A DNA stretch of 64,000 nt, from the NCBI GenBank assembly GCA_024663395.1, contig JANFAH010000009.1:1550001-1614000 (forward strand), in the 5' to 3' direction. The notes under the pieces were generated by a model, which searched no databases, was not told the DNA's origin, and saw only the letters and a program-made list of their open reading frames with translations. A program made the translations under genes and the position numbers. This document shows, in pieces, positions 25,601 through 37,843 of the stretch. Source of the DNA: Pisolithus tinctorius (Eukaryota > Basidiomycota > Agaricomycetes > Boletales > Pisolithaceae). The first letter of the stretch is position 1. Each line of letters opens with the position of its first letter.

Positions 25601-26356
25601 AAGCAACGTTCCGGTGACGCGCGAGAACAGGCTGCGATACATATACCTCGTTTCGCACTATAGATTGACGAAACAAATTAAGCTGCAGAGTGAAGCTTTC
25701 TTCGAAGGATTATCTGTGATGATAGATCCGAAATGGCTTCGGTAGGGACACCACCCTGACAGAACCGCATCAAAAACCACTAAGCTTCGTATCAGCATGT
25801 TTAATCAACAGGAATTACAAATACTCTTAGGTGGGGTCAACTCACCTATCGACCTCGGCGATCTTCGGCAACACACCCAATACGGGGGGCTCTATAATGA
25901 TCAGGACCCAACCATACGAGCTTTCTGGAAGGTGCGGTAGAACTGCTTGGTTGCGGAAATGAAGGGTCACGTCTATGCCATAGGTCATGGAAAGCTTCGA
26001 TCAGGAACAGAGGCGGGCATTTCTGCGCTTCGTCACGAGTTGTAGCAGGCCTCCGCTTTTGTGAGTGTTTCGCAATTCCGTGCTGTCCCGCATTCCCAAA
26101 ATATATTGACCGGGCGCGATACAGAGGCTTTAAGCAACTCCACCCAAATTTTGCCATTCGCGATGCTGGAGATGACCAGCATCGTTTGCCCACTGCCGGC
26201 ACGTGCGTCAATCTGCTGAAGGTGAGCAACCACTGGTCATCATAGCTTCAGTTCTGAGGAGCGTTATAACAGCTTCCGAGGTACACAAACGAGCGCGTTT
26301 TGAGGGAAAAGCTTCTCCAGGCAATTTCATCTGGTGCAGGGTTCGATCTTTCGTGA
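22607..26356 (+). CDS. HUL5: HECT E3 ubiquitin ligase HUL5/UBE3C
   Basis: Fifteen exons, 22607-22928 through 26273-26356, sum exactly 1,005 residues with every phase matched. An N-terminal IQ-type segment (EESAIKIQSWWRG, residues about 44-56) is typical of UBE3C/Hul5. The central helical region (exon 23347-24127) is followed by the HECT domain: FVQTDMAKRG, AGIDGGGVFKEFF, WYRFIGRILGKALYEG, LIPNGSNVPVTRENR, MFNQQELQILLGG and FWKVMESFDQEQRRAFLRFV. The catalytic cysteine is in LPTAGTCVNLL (codon 26204-26206). It ends ISSGAGFDLS, the usual tail. The family extends ubiquitin chains at the proteasome so that hard-to-degrade substrates are processed. It converges on the DAHP synthase gene, stops 105 bp apart. 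Confidence 0.93.
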
Positions 26357-26461
26357 GAGTTGCGACTTCACTTACATGCATTCGAACCATTCTTTCTACA
26401 TGTAATAAGATAATACATTGTTGCTTCTCTTAGAAGTATGTAACACTTCGGGGGTTTCAAG

Positions 26462-28789
26462 CTACTTCGATTTTGATCCAAGAAGGGCCTCAAAGGTATT
26501 GTGGGCTTTCGCATTTCCACATCGCTCTTCCTTGAAATAATTGGAAATTAAGAACGCAAGGTCTACGGTTGCGGGTAAGCGAACTACCCGGGGAACACTA
26601 ACTGGACGCACCGAGCGACTGCTCAAAGTTGAGCCTGGGATCGCAAAAAGACTAAATCGAGAGATGTTAGTGAGAAACAACAAATAGTATACGACAAAGG
26701 GGCACACGCACTTGGTATCGCAGCTCGAGTTGATCCTCGCTCAGCTCCATGCTACCACCGAGACACTCTGTGACACTAAAACCTTCCTCGTTCAATTCTC
26801 CCGTGAATTCGAGGCTTACCCCTCCGAGGCGTGATTGACACTCGGAGTGAATACTGATGCAGGATGTTAGCTCGCTTATAATCGTGCTAAAGTTACGCGT
26901 CTTCAGCCCGCTCGCGGAGGTGAGTGTGCTGCAAGGGTGGGTGAGGAAAGCAGGTTGATGATCATGATCCTAAGCGGAATGCCTAACGCACTTGCCATGC
27001 ATGGGATCACACACCCAGGCAACTGGGTGTCCGGAACCTCTGACTGCCTGAATGTGACCGGGGAGGTGGTCGCGGATCTTGAATCAAAAACACAATAAGC
27101 TGCAGCCAAAAAGGGAAGCACAAGAGCGCACCTTGCTAGCGCCATACCGCGTGATTAGCGTGATCCGACCAGGTTCCTTTCCAGGATTGACAGCTATTAG
27201 ACAGAAACACTGCGTAAAATGGAGGTTGAGGACAAAAGTAGACAAACATACTTTGCAACAGCTCAACGAGTTCCTCGTTGCCGAGGGATGGTCCTACTTT
27301 GATGCCTATTGGATTTCGGATTCCTCGGAAATATTCCACATGAGCTCCATCGAGTTGACGCGTACGATCGCCTATCCACAAGAAGTGGGCCGAGCTATTG
27401 TAGAACCCTGCCTTCGGTTTTTCGGGTCCTGCTGTATCCACGTCGCCGCCAACAAGCGGGAACTCGCGTGTCATAGCCTGCTCATAGCCAAGCATAAGCC
27501 CTTCGTGGCTATGTACGACAGCCGACCAATTAGCCACTTGGCTAGCGCAGCATGAGAAAACAGAGAAGCAAACCTGGTATAGAAGTCTACTTCGCCGAGG
27601 ACTCCACGATCGCCGCCACGTTCGAATGGAACGCTCTCTCGACCTGAGTCCACCCCTATCGTGTGACTAAAGTCTAATGCGTCAGCTAGACCTTCTGTGA
27701 TTCGCTCGTATTTGCGTCTATGAGAGAATCACATGTCAACAGGTTACCACGGTTGAACAATCGGTGGGAAAGCGGGGCTAACCTGAGCGAACGGGAACGT
27801 ACATGGGAGAGCGACCAATCCCGCGGATGATGCAGGGATGCAAAACCAGAGGTCAGCAGCCCCCGCACATAGTTGAGTGTGGCGCTAGAATGGAAATAGG
27901 CCCTATGATACGCATGAATTACAACAGGATGTGGGGAATTGAGGCGCGAACCTAAGCAAGCGCTCCGGATCCGGAGTCCTGTCGTTCGGGTCCAAGCTTG
28001 GCAATATTGAGAATCTAGCTGTGGGGACAGGAAATGGAGGATGTCATACCCGTTCACATTGTCACCCCTGGATTCCCCGTATTAGTATGGGATAATGTAG
28101 CACAATGCATGGGAGATAATGTGCACCGGAAACTCAAGACTTGTGTGTCCCCAATTTTCTCCGTTTGGCTACTCCTCGGCTTTGCGTACTGGCCAGCAAT
28201 GCGACCGATGCGCACCTATTAACCACATGACATGGGTATAATGTAAGATGTAAGGATGGAGGACAACGTACTACTGGGAGACGGGCGCCCCAAATGAGGA
28301 TAAGAGAGAAAGAAAGGATAAGGCCAATTTTCGCAGAAATATTTTCCTATGGAAGGGTTAGGAACTACACAACAAGACCTTGCAGTGACAGTTTACCTGC
28401 GTACAGGCATCGAAGCTCTCGGCACAATCGCCAGCATGAAGGAGGAAAGCCTCGTTCCGCTGTACTGCACTGAGCTGATAACGGAGGCGCTCGATCTTGA
28501 TATCAAGGATCAGCCAGGATCAGTATTAGATAGAACGCAACAGGGTGATATAAGACAAACTTCTGCTGGAGTCACAAGGGGAGGCAATGTGGTTATCTTT
28601 GCCAATACACTAGTGTGTTGATTAGCATTGGGTCGAGATAAGGGACGTCAATGGTTTGGACCTATCAAGGTGCTTTTGGTCAGGGTACTCTACAGACTGT
28701 TACAACGGCCGTTAGCTCCGTGACAGTGCCATCACAGGTTCTCCTACCTGGACAGCTGGTTTCGATGTCCAAGAAGAGGGTGACCACAT
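26462..28789 (-). CDS. Class II (plant/fungal-type) DAHP synthase, shikimate pathway; possible frame lesions
   Basis: About fifteen short exons read leftwards from [14 protein letters not shown] (28789-28748): 28661-28561, 28495-28397, 28346-28272, 28215-28127, an 18-nt exon 28067-28050, 27996-27952, 27902-27783, 27717-27574, 27508-27252, 27193-27132, 27077-26996, 26928-26712, 26651-26612 and 26562-26462. Signature blocks: [79 protein letters not shown]. The enzyme joins PEP and erythrose-4-phosphate at the start of aromatic amino acid synthesis. Two flaws: two extra bases at 28606-28607 break the frame before [10 protein letters not shown], and the exon ending at 26996 has a GC donor whose phase is off by one. 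Without them the protein would be about 496 residues. Either a damaged allele or sequence errors. Confidence 0.85.
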
Positions 28790-29592
28790 TGTGCCCGTCG
28801 CCATGAGATCCCACTGCGGACCCACACAATAACCTCACTCGATAGGCTTCGAGATGGTAGTTTAACAGAATACCTACAAGCGCTGATGCGACTACTTGAG
28901 TGGAGTCTGGGTAAATATTTGGTGAGGGCTCTGTCATTGCGCAAGTACTACATAAGCGGGCCGACGGGTGAGCTGACCTCGCCAGCATTACTGTAACGCT
29001 GGCTAAGGGCCTACTAGTGGTTCGCAGTGTCCAAAAGTGTCCACCGCCGGCGGTGGCCCGCGTTGGCATGTAAGTCCCAACGGTTCGGAAACGCCGTTTC
29101 ACATGTATTGAACCTCAAATATGTGACTGAACGGCGACGGGCAGGGTCGCGTTTCTTTCTACGTGTGTGAGCGTGTCAAGACTTCCCGTCCTTCCGCGGA
29201 CAAGCAGGGCCACACGTCTCGGAATGGCTGTTCCTGCGGAGTCCCTTTCTGTGATGCTGGGTTGATACTTCCACGGTAATTTCAAAACAATAACCCCGTC
29301 CACGCGATGGCAATCCATTGAACGTGCGACGACCGCCAATCGGCAAGATTTCATTGAAACCGACAAGAATGCTAATCTCAGGGCTTTGAGTATTCGGGCA
29401 GGGCACCACCAGCGACCTCCGCGGGTTCGCATTATGGTCCCAACTCCCTATTCTTATTTTTAACCGCCGGCAACCCTCCCGCCCAAGGGTCAAAGCTGAA
29501 TTTGTCTCTCATAAAAGCCCATACTCATTATTCCCTTGCCTTCAAGCTTCACCCATCGCCTCGCAATTCCTCCCCAACTGGCTCTCACCAAC
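28790..29592. other. Divergent promoter region between DAHP synthase and isoprenylcysteine methyltransferase
   Basis: About 800 bp between the two start codons, transcribed outward. No supported gene; short open frames look incidental. Confidence 0.5.
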
Positions 29593-30346
29593 ATGTCTGT
29601 ATTCTTGCGTCCCGCTCTCATCCTCGTCCAGGCAGTCTTCAACCAGGCAGCATATACTCCCCCCAATAAGACACAGGAAAAGTTCCGTTACCATACGGAG
29701 GAGCCCTTGCTCTTGCAAATCGCACCTTTGATCTTTAAGGTTTGTATACCATCAATCCTTTCCAATTACTACCCTGATCATTGTTTCGCAGCTTCACACT
29801 ATTGCATTGTGGTGGATCGCTGCATTCGAGCTAGTAGCCGCACTCAACCATCACGTTGGCACTTCTTTATCGCCGTCCCTCTCAACCTATCTTGATGCAG
29901 CACTTTTCCCGGCGTCGCGGTCCCAAAATCTCATCACCCCAATTTTTGTTGCTGGCACTTTCCTTCTCGCGATAGGCTCTTGCATCCGCGTCCGCTGTTT
30001 CAACGAGCTCGGACAACTCTTCACGTTCGATCTTACCATGCATCCTGAACATAAACTAGTCACCTCCGGCCCATACGCATACGTCCGTCACCCATCATAT
30101 TTGGGGTCAATACTCGTCGTCATAGGGTTCACTTTCTCGCATCTCACTTCCGGTAGCCTTCTTGTCGAATGTCTTCTAGGCCACGTCGGCTCGGCACTTG
30201 TGTGGGCAGTTTGGTGGATCTGGACGGCGGCGGTAGCCAAAAGCCGCGTATTGGCCGAAGACAACGAGCTTCAAAAGAAATTTGGTTCTGAATGGGATGC
30301 TTACGCCGCTAACGTCAAGTGCCGGTTCGTCCCCGGTCTGCTATAA
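29593..30346 (+). CDS. Isoprenylcysteine carboxyl methyltransferase (ICMT/STE14-like)
   Basis: Two exons, 29593-29739 and 29792-30346; 233 residues, shorter than yeast Ste14 but normal for the many fungal ICMT paralogues. Several hydrophobic segments indicate an ER-membrane protein. The conserved C-terminal catalytic region is present: RVRCFNELGQLFTFDL, LVTSGPYAYVRHPSYLGS (the RHPxY motif that helps bind S-adenosylmethionine), then EDNELQKKFGSEWDAY near the end. The reaction is methylation of the C-terminal prenylcysteine of CaaX proteins such as Ras or mating pheromone. Agaricomycetes carry several copies, so this need not be the main Ste14. Confidence 0.88.
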
Positions 30347-32438
30347 CCGCGCCAGTGCTGGGGAGGCAGAAGGATGCTTGGTTTTGCCATTTCCTACAAA
30401 TAACACCAACCAATTACCTCCCAGGTTCCGACACACGGCCTTTAGAACATGCATAATTAGGTTTTTAGACGTACATATTTCCAGAGCTTATTGCTTTGTA
30501 TTCGCATTCCTACATCTACTCTCGACATTCCCGGAGTATACGTCCCTCGTTTACGTTTTCTCTAGTATGATTGCCTACTGTGTACTTACTGATTTCTCTC
30601 CCGCTGGAGGCCGGATTGTAATTGAAATTATCATATTTGACCCTCGGAGCACTTGGGGGAAACGATAGGGAATGACCACTTAGCGTTCAAGATCCGGAAT
30701 AAGATTGTGCACGAATATCTTCAACCGGAACTAGTAGTACGATCTGCATTCCAATATTGCCCTACCGCAAGAGTTCCGCGGATGAATACATTTTCAGTTA
30801 TCTCGCATGGGCGCGCCACGTCAATATATTGCAGTCGTTCTTCGCGTCGTGGCGCAGAGGCCTTGATTTTTTCCCAGCAAGGTGGGTCCTTGAGGACGCG
30901 GTCATTTTTACGCCACCTTCGTGTCAATGCCTTTGAGCTGGACGGTTCGCGGCTAATACATACAACACCAGGAATCAGCCCTGCCTTTCGTTCGGTGATG
31001 TAATCACCACTCGCCGCATGGTCAGTCACAACCCTAAAACTCGTTGCGGAACAATGCGCTTTTTAGAACTTCATATGAAGGTTACAACTAGGTTACCACG
31101 CTAAAAAGAAGCATCGACGAGCGCAATTGCACCGCGGGGACAAATATGGCCCACAACGTTCCTCTCGCGGTAGGGAGCGGTACACGCCCAGGCTCAGTAG
31201 AGATAAGATATCGTAAATTCCAACCAAGGTGGACGTCTTGATCACGAAATCGTGCTCACCTTCCAGATGTTTAGAAAGTCGGGTTTGTACGAATCCGATC
31301 GTCGATATTGAATGCGGCGCGTTATAACAATGCTTCACACCTCACAACGTCGATAGCGACGAGAAAGGGGGCTGACGAACTTCGTCTGCACTGATCGTGA
31401 GACTGGTACCAAGGCCATGGATAAATCAGCGAGATTCTCCCAGTTGTAGTAACGTGGCACGCGTCCATGACATGACGACCTTTAACGACACATCGCCGAA
31501 GCAACGTTTTCTCGATTAATTTCCTGCAGTGCCATTGGGACTCCCAGAAACTCGTACCCGCGAAAGAAGTATGCAACTCCGCAGTGCGCTTCCAATTCCC
31601 GCACTTCGATGAATCAGAACGGAATGAGTCTTGCGGGCCGTTTCGATCGATCAAGCATATTGCATTCTTTTTTGATTCGCGGGTTCCAGACAGACGCCTA
31701 CCCGGGCAGTATCCAGCTCCATGTCGTTGGTGTGGAGCGCGTTTGAATTGGGAGGTTCTACGTCGCCCGCCACATACGTGACGCGGAGAAACCTGTCCCA
31801 TACACACTTCGCAGCGTCCGAATGGTCTCTAATCGCTGGGTTCAGGACGGTGATGACGAATCGCTAGCAACCTTCAGGCACTTTATTACGTTGCTGATGT
31901 GAAGTACACCCTGATTTAATTTATTTAGCGCCAAATCATCTCTGTTAGGCACAAAGTATCAACGGCTACCACGGCGACGATGTCTTCTTCGGCCTAGAAA
32001 AGAACGCGCTCATCCTGATAGTACGATTAAGGGCCTCTGAGCGATGAGTTGACACTCACCGTGTGTCCTTAATAGTTAGTGGTTATCCACTTGCATATGC
32101 CCAGCATAGGATACGTGGCGGACATGACGGCTCGACAACCACGGAAGTCAGCAATTTGAGGTTCTTTCCCTCGAGATGTCGATTATCGACACTCGAGGAA
32201 ACGCCAGGTACTGGCTTATGCTGATTCATGTGATGAATTCAATTAAGATAAACGCCACACGACACAGTCGCAGACAACACTTTTAGGTCAAGCTAGATGG
32301 CAGGTGGACAGAAGAACAACGGAGGAACATAGATTATAAGCCGACTATCTACAAGAGGAAGACGGAGGAATTTTGGAGGACCACGATTGAGGAGCGGGTC
32401 TGGCTTCGTCTTCATCAGAGGGACAGGGAATCATGGAA
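30347..32438. other. Two kilobases without a recognised gene
   Basis: No motif-bearing protein on either strand. A minus-strand stretch at about 31630-31850 reads well as protein in one frame (WDRFLRVTYVAGDVEPPN ...) and might be an exon of an unrecognised or decayed gene, but I see no clear splice partners. Base composition resembles the gene-rich half, not the transposon half. Confidence 0.4.
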
Positions 32439-34128
32439 TCATGGCCACGGCCAGTCAATAACAGGTTTAAACCATATATTCGCTTTTTGATGATCGATGT
32501 GGTCAGGCGGGGCGGAAGAATGTGGGGCTGCGCTTCGGATATGCAAGATAAGGCGGCAGCCAATAGTACTTGTTATGGCGAGGCCGACAGAGAGTACCCC
32601 GAGAAGCCATTCCGACTGTCAAAGATATCAGAGGTAAAGTTCGGATGACAAATTGCAACAAAAAACTTACAGGAAGAGTAAGTGACACCACAAAGTAGAA
32701 ATTTGCATAAAGCGTGCTCCTACGACACGTGTCATTTCATTACTCCGTCCGGATAAGGTGTTCGAGTATGTACGTACGCGAAAAAGTACATGACATTGCC
32801 TTCGATGAGAATGTCCCTCAGGCATTTTGCTTCGCTCCTGGCCGGGAGCAGTCCGCGTTTTTCTCGATACTGATGCACGGCAGCTGAGAGAGCAAGCGAA
32901 AAAAGTATGCTCTCGTACACTACCATAGCGCCGTAGTTGATGTAGACTTTACGGGCCGCAGCAGGAAGTGCGCTGATCTTGGTTCCGAGGACTGGTAGGC
33001 TTTGGGCTTGTGGATATCGCCCGGATTTACATAAGTTTTCATTTGATAATGGATCGGAACATGACTGACCTGCGGAAATGCTGACGAGTGTTACACACAC
33101 AATCATGACGATGGATTCCGCGATAAAGCCTAAGCTTATCACGAGTAGAACTTTTTTTGAACCGCTATAGAGAGCATAAAGCCGCAATCCCAGAATAACT
33201 AGAAGATTCGATTAGGTGTTTCCTCAGATCGCAAGGATAAACTCACCTTGCACAAACCAGACGCTCAAACAGCTGACCCACATGGAAAGGATGGGGAAAC
33301 CATAAATAACTACGACAGAATCAGTACTGCGGAACTTCACTTTCATACCTATAGCTCACAACTGTTGGTTTCAGTCAGGTGCGAAGCAAGATATCATAAG
33401 CTGCAACGCATAGATAAGTAAAACCACATACAACTAATACAGTTATTATGAAGTTAGCACGATATTCGTCAAGCGGGGGAACACTTGCATTGCTGAAAGT
33501 GTTTGTGTTCGCGATGAATTCTAATGGTAGATGAGACATTAATGCGTAACACGGCCTGAACGCTTTATAACCCACCTGCCAATGAAAACCTACAGTGGTT
33601 CTGAGCTCTGCAATAATAGTCGCAACACATATGTAATGGACGCACACTAGATATACAATCCCGAAGTATCGGAACTGACATTCGTATTTAGCCCAGGTTC
33701 AAAAACGAGTTTAAGAAACTCACTATCAGATAGGCGACTGAGACGTTTGACATTCGTTTCTTCTGCAATCACATACACATCAGTATTCTAGGATCAAAGT
33801 AAGGATATTCGCCATGTACCCAAATATAGTCGATCTTTTCAGCGAAACTCGGGAGTTAGCTACTATGAACCCAAGGATCGAGAAGAGGTACCGATACCTC
33901 TTTGTCCAAATAAAGGACTGACCGCACACATAGTCAGTTTTCATCGTTGCCGAGCACGGTATACCTACCACAGTCGTACACCATGAAAGTGGTCGGTACA
34001 ACTGATGTTTGGTACACTCTCAGCACCACGAGGATCGCGAAACCTTGAGAGCTAATACCTTGTAGAAACCTAATCATTTGAGCATTTCGTTCTATATAGA
34101 GAAGTTGGTTAATGGTCGTCGCATCCAT
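32439..34128 (-). CDS. DUF6533-type multi-pass membrane protein
   Basis: Starts MDATTINQLLYIERN at 34128. Exons 34128-34059, 34001-33969, 33917-33898, 33834-33820 (15 nt), 33762-33724, then from 33674 onward; together they read VYDCVLYLDKEIDYIWKKR, the family's diagnostic N-terminal stretch (an LD-x-E-x-x-Y/F-x-W core). Later exons give hydrophobic helices, the hallmark LRLYALYSGSKKV (near 33180) and the terminal helix exon ending WPWP at 32439. Splicing between 33590 and 33300 is not resolved. DUF6533 proteins are seven-helix-like, greatly expanded in Agaricomycetes and of unknown function; I cannot assign a ligand or role. Confidence 0.78.
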
Positions 34129-34942
34129 CCCCTCGAGTGCTTGAGGGTGAAACGAATGCCAGACTGGTTGGTGTGCACCAACATATATGCCGCACTGTGT
34201 TCCTCCATCAGCTGTGCCACCTGATGGCAGATGGAGGACCTCAGCCATCAACAAGTAATGGAGCGGCTCCTCACCGACATACCGGGTCACACAGTGATGG
34301 ACCATTGAGTTTCTATGATTTCCCCTTGAGAGCTCCTCAGGTGTCATGCTTTCAGGCTCATCAGCAAAACCCAAGTTTGCTTATGCAGGCACAGTGGAAT
34401 GTGCTTGGCACTCGGCAGTGTCTCTGCATGATTGTTGGCACTGTGTACTCGTGGAATGGATGCTGGGCATCAGTAACACGTGAGAAAGATATTGATCTTG
34501 ACCAACAATGGGCGGGTTTGATGGTAATTACCTTGCTTGAAGAGCAAGGTCTCTGCAACCCCGAAAATCGTGGGAATAACCAACGACGGAAAAAATTTAA
34601 CCCTTTTTCGGGTTCGGTCATCAGTTCTGTATATACTGCTCTACGCACGGCGCACACACTCTGGCGTCGGTAATGATCGTCAATCGCCAGAGCTTTACGG
34701 ACGAATGAACTACTTCTTGGGTGACACCATTCGAGGTACACACACACACACTCTGGCGTTGTCATCGTTGTTGCAGTCTACCTGCAGCATCTGTATGGCT
34801 TTGCAGCATCAGGAAATTAACACTTTACTATTTTTGACTTTTTTGTGACTTTTTGAGAAGGAATCTACTATCTGTACTTTTTTTTTTGACCATATACAGC
34901 ATTTTGAAGAATGAAAAGAGAACAGAATCTATTGAGACAACT
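34129..34942. other. Transition zone between genes and repeats
   Basis: Upstream region of the DUF6533 gene and flank of the copia element. A 178-codon open frame at 34137-34673 (+) has no recognisable motif. A CACACACTCTGGCG motif occurs twice, near 34656 and 34744. Confidence 0.4.
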
Positions 34943-35280
34943 TGATGGGAATGTGGTGTGTGTGGAGACTGATGTGACAACAATTAGGTATGAGCAGGGT
35001 TGTGTGTGAGGATGGTTGGCTTAGCACTCAGCATGCTCAGGCAGGACTGTGGGTCGATGAGGTGATGTTCTTGTCTCATGGGGATTCCCTCCCTTGCAGT
35101 AGCTACCTTATATCTACATCGTACATTTGATATCTCATCTGTTGGGGCATGTCTACCCTTGTTCCCACCTTTGTATTTTCATTTTGCTTATCCCCTTCTT
35201 GGGGTTGTGACATATATCCTGTGCCCTCTGCGCATCATTGTTTCCTTATTTGGGTGTGACAGCAGGTTGGTATTCCTACA
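34943..35280 (-). repeat. Copia 3' LTR (338 bp)
   Basis: On the coding strand it begins TGTAGGAATACC and ends CCCATCA. It aligns to 46590-46760 over the part that survives there. Most differences between the two are TG in one copy against CA in the other, as expected when an ancestral CpG decays on opposite strands. Confidence 0.88.
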
Positions 35281-35287
35281 CTCCCCC

Positions 35288-37843
35288 TCAAGCCAGGGTC
35301 ATGCCCAAGGCTTCTCTATTGTGTTTGTGTTTTGGTCTGGTTAATGCTTTAGTGAAAATGTTGGCTGTCATCTCGACCATAGGACAGTATTTTAAGTTGA
35401 TTATTCCTCTTTTCACACAGTTGCAAATAAAATGATTTTTAGTATCAAAGTGTTTTGATCTCTGGTGGTACTGCGCATTTTTTGCAATCGCTAGTGCTGA
35501 TTGGTTATTGCTGTAAAGCATTGTAGCCTCTAATTGCAGGCGATCTAGCTCATTCAGTAGGCTTCATAGCCATATAATTTCATGCATTGTGTTCACCATT
35601 GATATGTATTTGGCTTCTGCCATGGAGAGAGCCATGTGATTCTGTTTCTTTGAGTACCATGTGACCATGCCTTGGTTGAAGGCAGATATGTAGCCTGAGA
35701 TTGATATCTGATTGTTGTCATTAGTGAAGTTGGCATCTGAATACATAATTAATTTATTGTGTTCAGGATGAGTTGGGTCGGCCTTATAGGTAATCCCATA
35801 GCTTTTAGTTCCTGCCAGATACCTTAGTACTCTTTTTGCTGCTGTCCAATGGGACAGGTCAGGATTTGCCATAAAGGATGTGAGTCTATTGACTGCATAT
35901 GTTATGTCAGGCCTTGTGGCCACTGATGCATACATTAGGTGTCCTAGAAGTGTTGTGTAGTTGCTGCTAGGTACACCTTCAGCCTCAGTATCACGTGGGC
36001 TTAGCTGCATGCCCGGGTCGAGTGGAGTTTTGACTGGGTTTGCATCGGTCATTCCATATTTTTGTAGTAGTCCCTCTATATAGCATGTCTGGCTGAGGGT
36101 GATTGTTCCACTGGTGCAATTTTGTGTGATCTCAATCCCAACTAGTTTACTTGGGTCTCTGAGGTCTGTTACCTCGAACATATTTTGTAGTTGTATTTTT
36201 AGTTTAGTCATAAGTTTGGCAGTGTTGGTGACGAGTACTAGGTCGTCTACCCATACCATAATCATCTCGATTGTAGTCGAGGTTTTCCTTATGTATACAC
36301 AGGGATTGGAGTGGAGTTGGGCGAAGCCGACAGTCTGTAATTGGCCATTCAGCTCTTTGTTCCACTCATGTCTGGATTGCTTCAGTCTGTATAATGTTTT
36401 AATTAATTTACATAGGTGTCCGGTTTCGTCGTTGGAGCTTTCAGGCTGCTCCATGTATATTTCTTCTTTTAATTTACCATTTAAGTATGTGCCCTTTACA
36501 TCCATTTGTTGGATTTCCCAGTTTTGGGTGTTGGCCAATGATAAGATAAGGCGTATTGTTTCTAATCTAACAACCAGGGAATAGGTGTCATTGTAATCCA
36601 TTCCCAGGACTTGGGAATATCCCCTGGCGACTAATCTTGCTTTGTATTTTTGGAGTACCCTGTCCTTATTGTATTTTCAGGTGAATACCCATTTATTTGA
36701 TATGGGTTTGCACCCTTCTGGTGGATCTACTAATATCCACATCCCTTTTTCATGCAATTGTTGTGGCTCAGCTTCTATGGCTTTTTGCCATTCTGGCCAC
36801 TCAAGTGAGGCTTTAGCCTCTCATAGTGTCTTGGGATCGCCTTCCCCTAGTGTACTTTCATTAAATGCTAAGTACACTTGCTCTGCTGATGAGAGCTCGT
36901 GATTCTCCGATGTTTGATCATCATTTAGTAATTCATCCAAATTGGGTAATGGATCATTCAACATGTTGTAATTGTGTGATGTCTGGGCTCTTTTGCCTCA
37001 CCTCGTGGGCTCGTCATGTGACTCTGTTTGCTTCCATTTTGGTTCCGCTTTACTGCTGGTGGTTCTTTCTTCCTCTCCTCCAGTGTCTCCCCCTGTAGGT
37101 GGCAAGTCTCAAGGAGGCAAGTTGGTTTCTGGATGGAACCAGTAGTTTCTTGAGGTATGTATTTGTCTTGTGTGTGCATCGAAGTACTGAACAGCATGTG
37201 GGCCATCTAGGAAGCCCATGAATGGGTGCGTGTGTGATCTTGCATCTAGCTTGGAGATTGTTTGGTGTTCATTGAGGATCCACACACATGTTCCAAATTC
37301 TTGCAAATGCGATATGTTGGGCTCTTGCCCATGCCATTCCTTGTAGGGTGTTCTCTTACAGGTGCATGTCCATGTGTGATTGCACACATAAACTGCATGA
37401 TTTATTGCTTCACACCACAGAAAAAATTTGGCATGTCTCTTGCCAGTAGCATTACCTGTCCAAGCTCTATGACAGTGTGATTGAACTGCTCAGCCACACC
37501 ATTTTGGGATGGTGAGTACAGTGCCATAGGTTCTAGCAATATTCCTTTCTCTTTGCACCATGTTATCAGCATGTTGTTGATGTATTTAGTTCCATTGTTG
37601 CATCTGATTCTCTTAGGGGATATCTCTCTTTGTCTTTCCATCATCAACATGTATTCTTTGATGTGTTCTGTGGCTTCCCCTTTATGTTTCATGTAGTAGA
37701 CAGTAGCATATCTTGTTGCATTGTCTATGAATGATATGTAGTATCAATGGCCATGCATAGACATTGTTCATGCTGGTCCCCACATGTCAGTGTGAGTTAA
37801 CTCTCCCAGTGCCGAGGATCAGTGTGCTGCCTCAGACAGGTGT
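35288..37843 (-). pseudogene. Copia polyprotein, downstream part: integrase, reverse transcriptase, RNase H
   Basis: Integrase pieces lie at 37843-37109 (GELTHTDMWGPA, IRCNNGTKYINN, SPSQNGVAEQFN). RT lies at 36601-35564 (QQMDVKGTYLNG, catalytic VWVDDLVLV, GHLMYASVATRPDI). RNase H follows at 35521-35288 (SNNQSALAIAKN, KHFDTKNHFI). A TGA stop just after IIWL (near 35564) and another near 37820 interrupt otherwise continuous homology, and frames shift between integrase and RT. Domain order is copia, not gypsy. The reading frame ends immediately before the polypurine tract. Confidence 0.88.

Noticed and set aside
27079..27555. 158-codon plus-strand open frame
   Set aside because: Antisense shadow of the DAHP synthase exons at 27132-27508, which carry clear family motifs on the minus strand.
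31322..31807. 161-codon minus-strand open frame
   Set aside because: The translation is Cys/His/Arg-rich without pattern; a different frame of the same strand looks more protein-like.
34137..34673. 178-codon plus-strand open frame
   Set aside because: No motif and unremarkable composition; it overlaps the upstream region of the DUF6533 gene. Not enough to call a gene.
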